Shown in pieces: positions 63,381-64,000 of a stretch of 64,000 nucleotides of DNA. The notes under the pieces are model-generated. The model made no database searches. It saw nothing but the letters and a program-made list of their open reading frames with translations, and was not told the origin of the DNA. The translations under genes were made by a program, and so were the position numbers. The stretch comes from an uncultured Eubacteriales bacterium (GTDB lineage Bacteria > Bacillota > Clostridia > Christensenellales > Aristaeellaceae), in the NCBI GenBank assembly GCA_902793325.1, contig CADBCY010000010.1, forward strand, positions 1-64,000, written 5' to 3'. Numbering within the stretch: position 1 is the first letter of the stretch; each line of letters begins with the position of its first letter.

Positions 63381-63914
63381 ATGGACCGGGAGCTGCTGGA
63401 GCGACAACTGGCGGAGCTGCCGCTGTACGCCTGCGAGTTCATTCGCACGGACGAGCTGCTGTTCTCCGAGCGGGTGCGCTACATCTGCCGCACCGAGTGC
63501 GCCATGTACGGCCGGAGCTGGGCCTGCCCGCCCGCCGTGGGCACGGTGGAGGCGTGCAGGGAGAGGGTCATGGGCTTTGAGGAAGGGCTGCTGATCGCCA
63601 CCATCACCGAGGTAAGCGACATCGCCAACATCGAGGAGACGCTCGCCACCCGCGCGCCGCACGAGGAGATCACCCGTCAGGTGGCGGAGCTCATCCGCGC
63701 GCAGGGTCTGGAGACGATGACGCTGTCCACCGAGGCCTGCGCCCACTGCGCGAAGTGCACCTATCCCGACGCGCCCTGCCGGCACCCGGATCGCATGTTC
63801 CCCTGCGTGGAGAGCCACGGCATACTGGTCACGGACCTGGCCGAGAAGCACGGCATCGACTTCATGGCCGAGGGCAACCTGGTCACGTGGTTCTCGCTGA
63901 TCCTGTACCGCTGA
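63381..63914 (+). CDS. DUF2284 metal-binding protein
   Basis: A 177-residue protein. GGAGGGATC precedes the ATG. It is rich in Cys: CRTECAMYGRSWACPPAVG near residue 35-50 and CAHCAKCTYPDAPCRHP near 115-130, which is the DUF2284 pattern, a putative Fe-S or metal-binding protein with a ferredoxin-like hint. No partner gene adjoins. Biochemical role unknown. The very long open frame that runs into it from the left is antisense to two real genes and is not used. Confidence 0.85.
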   Translation: MDRELLERQLAELPLYACEFIRTDELLFSERVRYICRTECAMYGRSWACPPAVGTVEACRERVMGFEEGLLIATITEVSDIANIEETLATRAPHEEITRQVAELIRAQGLETMTLSTEACAHCAKCTYPDAPCRHPDRMFPCVESHGILVTDLAEKHGIDFMAEGNLVTWFSLILYR

Positions 63915-63942
63915 GCGGCGGAAATTTCGCCCCAAAAGGGTA

Positions 63943-63971
63943 TTGACATCCCGCGGCGAATGGTGTATAAT
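63943..63971 (+). promoter_or_regulatory. Full-consensus promoter of a tRNA gene
   Basis: TTGACA (63943-63948), 17 bases, TATAAT (63966-63971), directly before a tRNA 5' end. Confidence 0.85.
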
Positions 63972-63985
63972 TGCATTTGTCGCTT

Positions 63986-64000
63986 GGGGTTATAGCTCAG
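63986..64000 (+). tRNA. tRNA gene, 5' end only (species not determinable)
   Basis: GGGGTTATAGCTCAG is a typical 5' acceptor and D-arm start (TAGCTCAG). The gene is cut off by the window end before the anticodon. Confidence 0.75.

Overview
The window is GC-rich chromosomal DNA from a low-copy, non-mobile region of a Gram-positive bacterium, most likely an uncultured anaerobic member of the class Clostridia (Bacillota), probably from a gut-type habitat. Evidence: two T-box leaders (hisS-aspS and leuS), a SAM-I riboswitch on metK, a Bacillus-like gerM-rph-rdgB-ysnB gene order, SpoIID, GerM and SpoIIE-type proteins, a [FeFe]-hydrogenase-like protein, a YesM/YesN two-component pair, many short secreted proteins with alanine-rich signal peptides, and a very regular set of sigma-A promoters (TTGACA-like, 17 bp, TATAAT). 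No insertion sequence, prophage, CRISPR array or rRNA gene is visible. Because the genome is GC-rich, many long open frames lie antisense to real genes and were discarded.

Layout. 1-2264: end of cysK, an SH3-repeat secreted protein and a SpoIID homologue. 2351-5785: hisS-aspS operon behind a T-box, read leftwards. 5879-10175: an AlaX-type editing protein, metK with its SAM-I riboswitch, a Zn-phospholipase-like protein and a secreted peptidoglycan-binding protein. 10429-16949: alanine racemase, a membrane protein, rsmD, a coiled-coil protein, a ferritin-like protein and ftsH. 17110-28351: a corrinoid-activator-like Fe-S/ASKHA protein with a small partner, alanine dehydrogenase, an acidic anchored protein, a MacB-like ABC fusion, a BspA-type leucine-rich-repeat protein, and a five-domain cyclic-di-GMP regulator. 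28478-37167: an alpha-galactoside locus read leftwards (GH36 alpha-galactosidase, YesM kinase, YesN regulator, binding protein, two permeases). 37368-39210: an orphan BMP-type binding protein and a four-tRNA operon (Arg-His-Gln-Lys). 39462-45008: two secreted proteins of unknown role, a D,D-carboxypeptidase, and rqcH with a DUF1836 regulator. 45179-51792: gerM, an RNase PH-RdgB fusion, YsnB-like phosphoesterase, a duplicated rhamnose-mutarotase-like protein, then ddl-murF. 51859-54767: an Fe-S/hydrogenase-like/SpoIIE-phosphatase operon. 54919-63914: leuS with T-box, secG with an unusual repeat tail, a PatB-like C-S lyase, a DnaQ-like exonuclease, an M29 aminopeptidase, a MATE exporter and a DUF2284 protein. 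The window ends inside a new tRNA gene behind a consensus promoter.

How the genes fit together. Much of the window is housekeeping: translation (three tRNA synthetases, tRNA editing, tRNAs, RqcH, RNase PH), cell wall (alr, ddl, murF, dacA, SpoIID, peptidoglycan-binding proteins) and protein quality control or export (ftsH, secG). The parts most worth a second look are the putative redox-sensing operon at 51859-54767, the overlapping Asp/His specifier in the hisS-aspS T-box, the 33-residue repeats on SecG, the cyclic-di-GMP protein with an extra degenerate cyclase domain, the corrinoid-activator-like gene with no visible corrinoid partner, and the duplicated RhaM-like protein.
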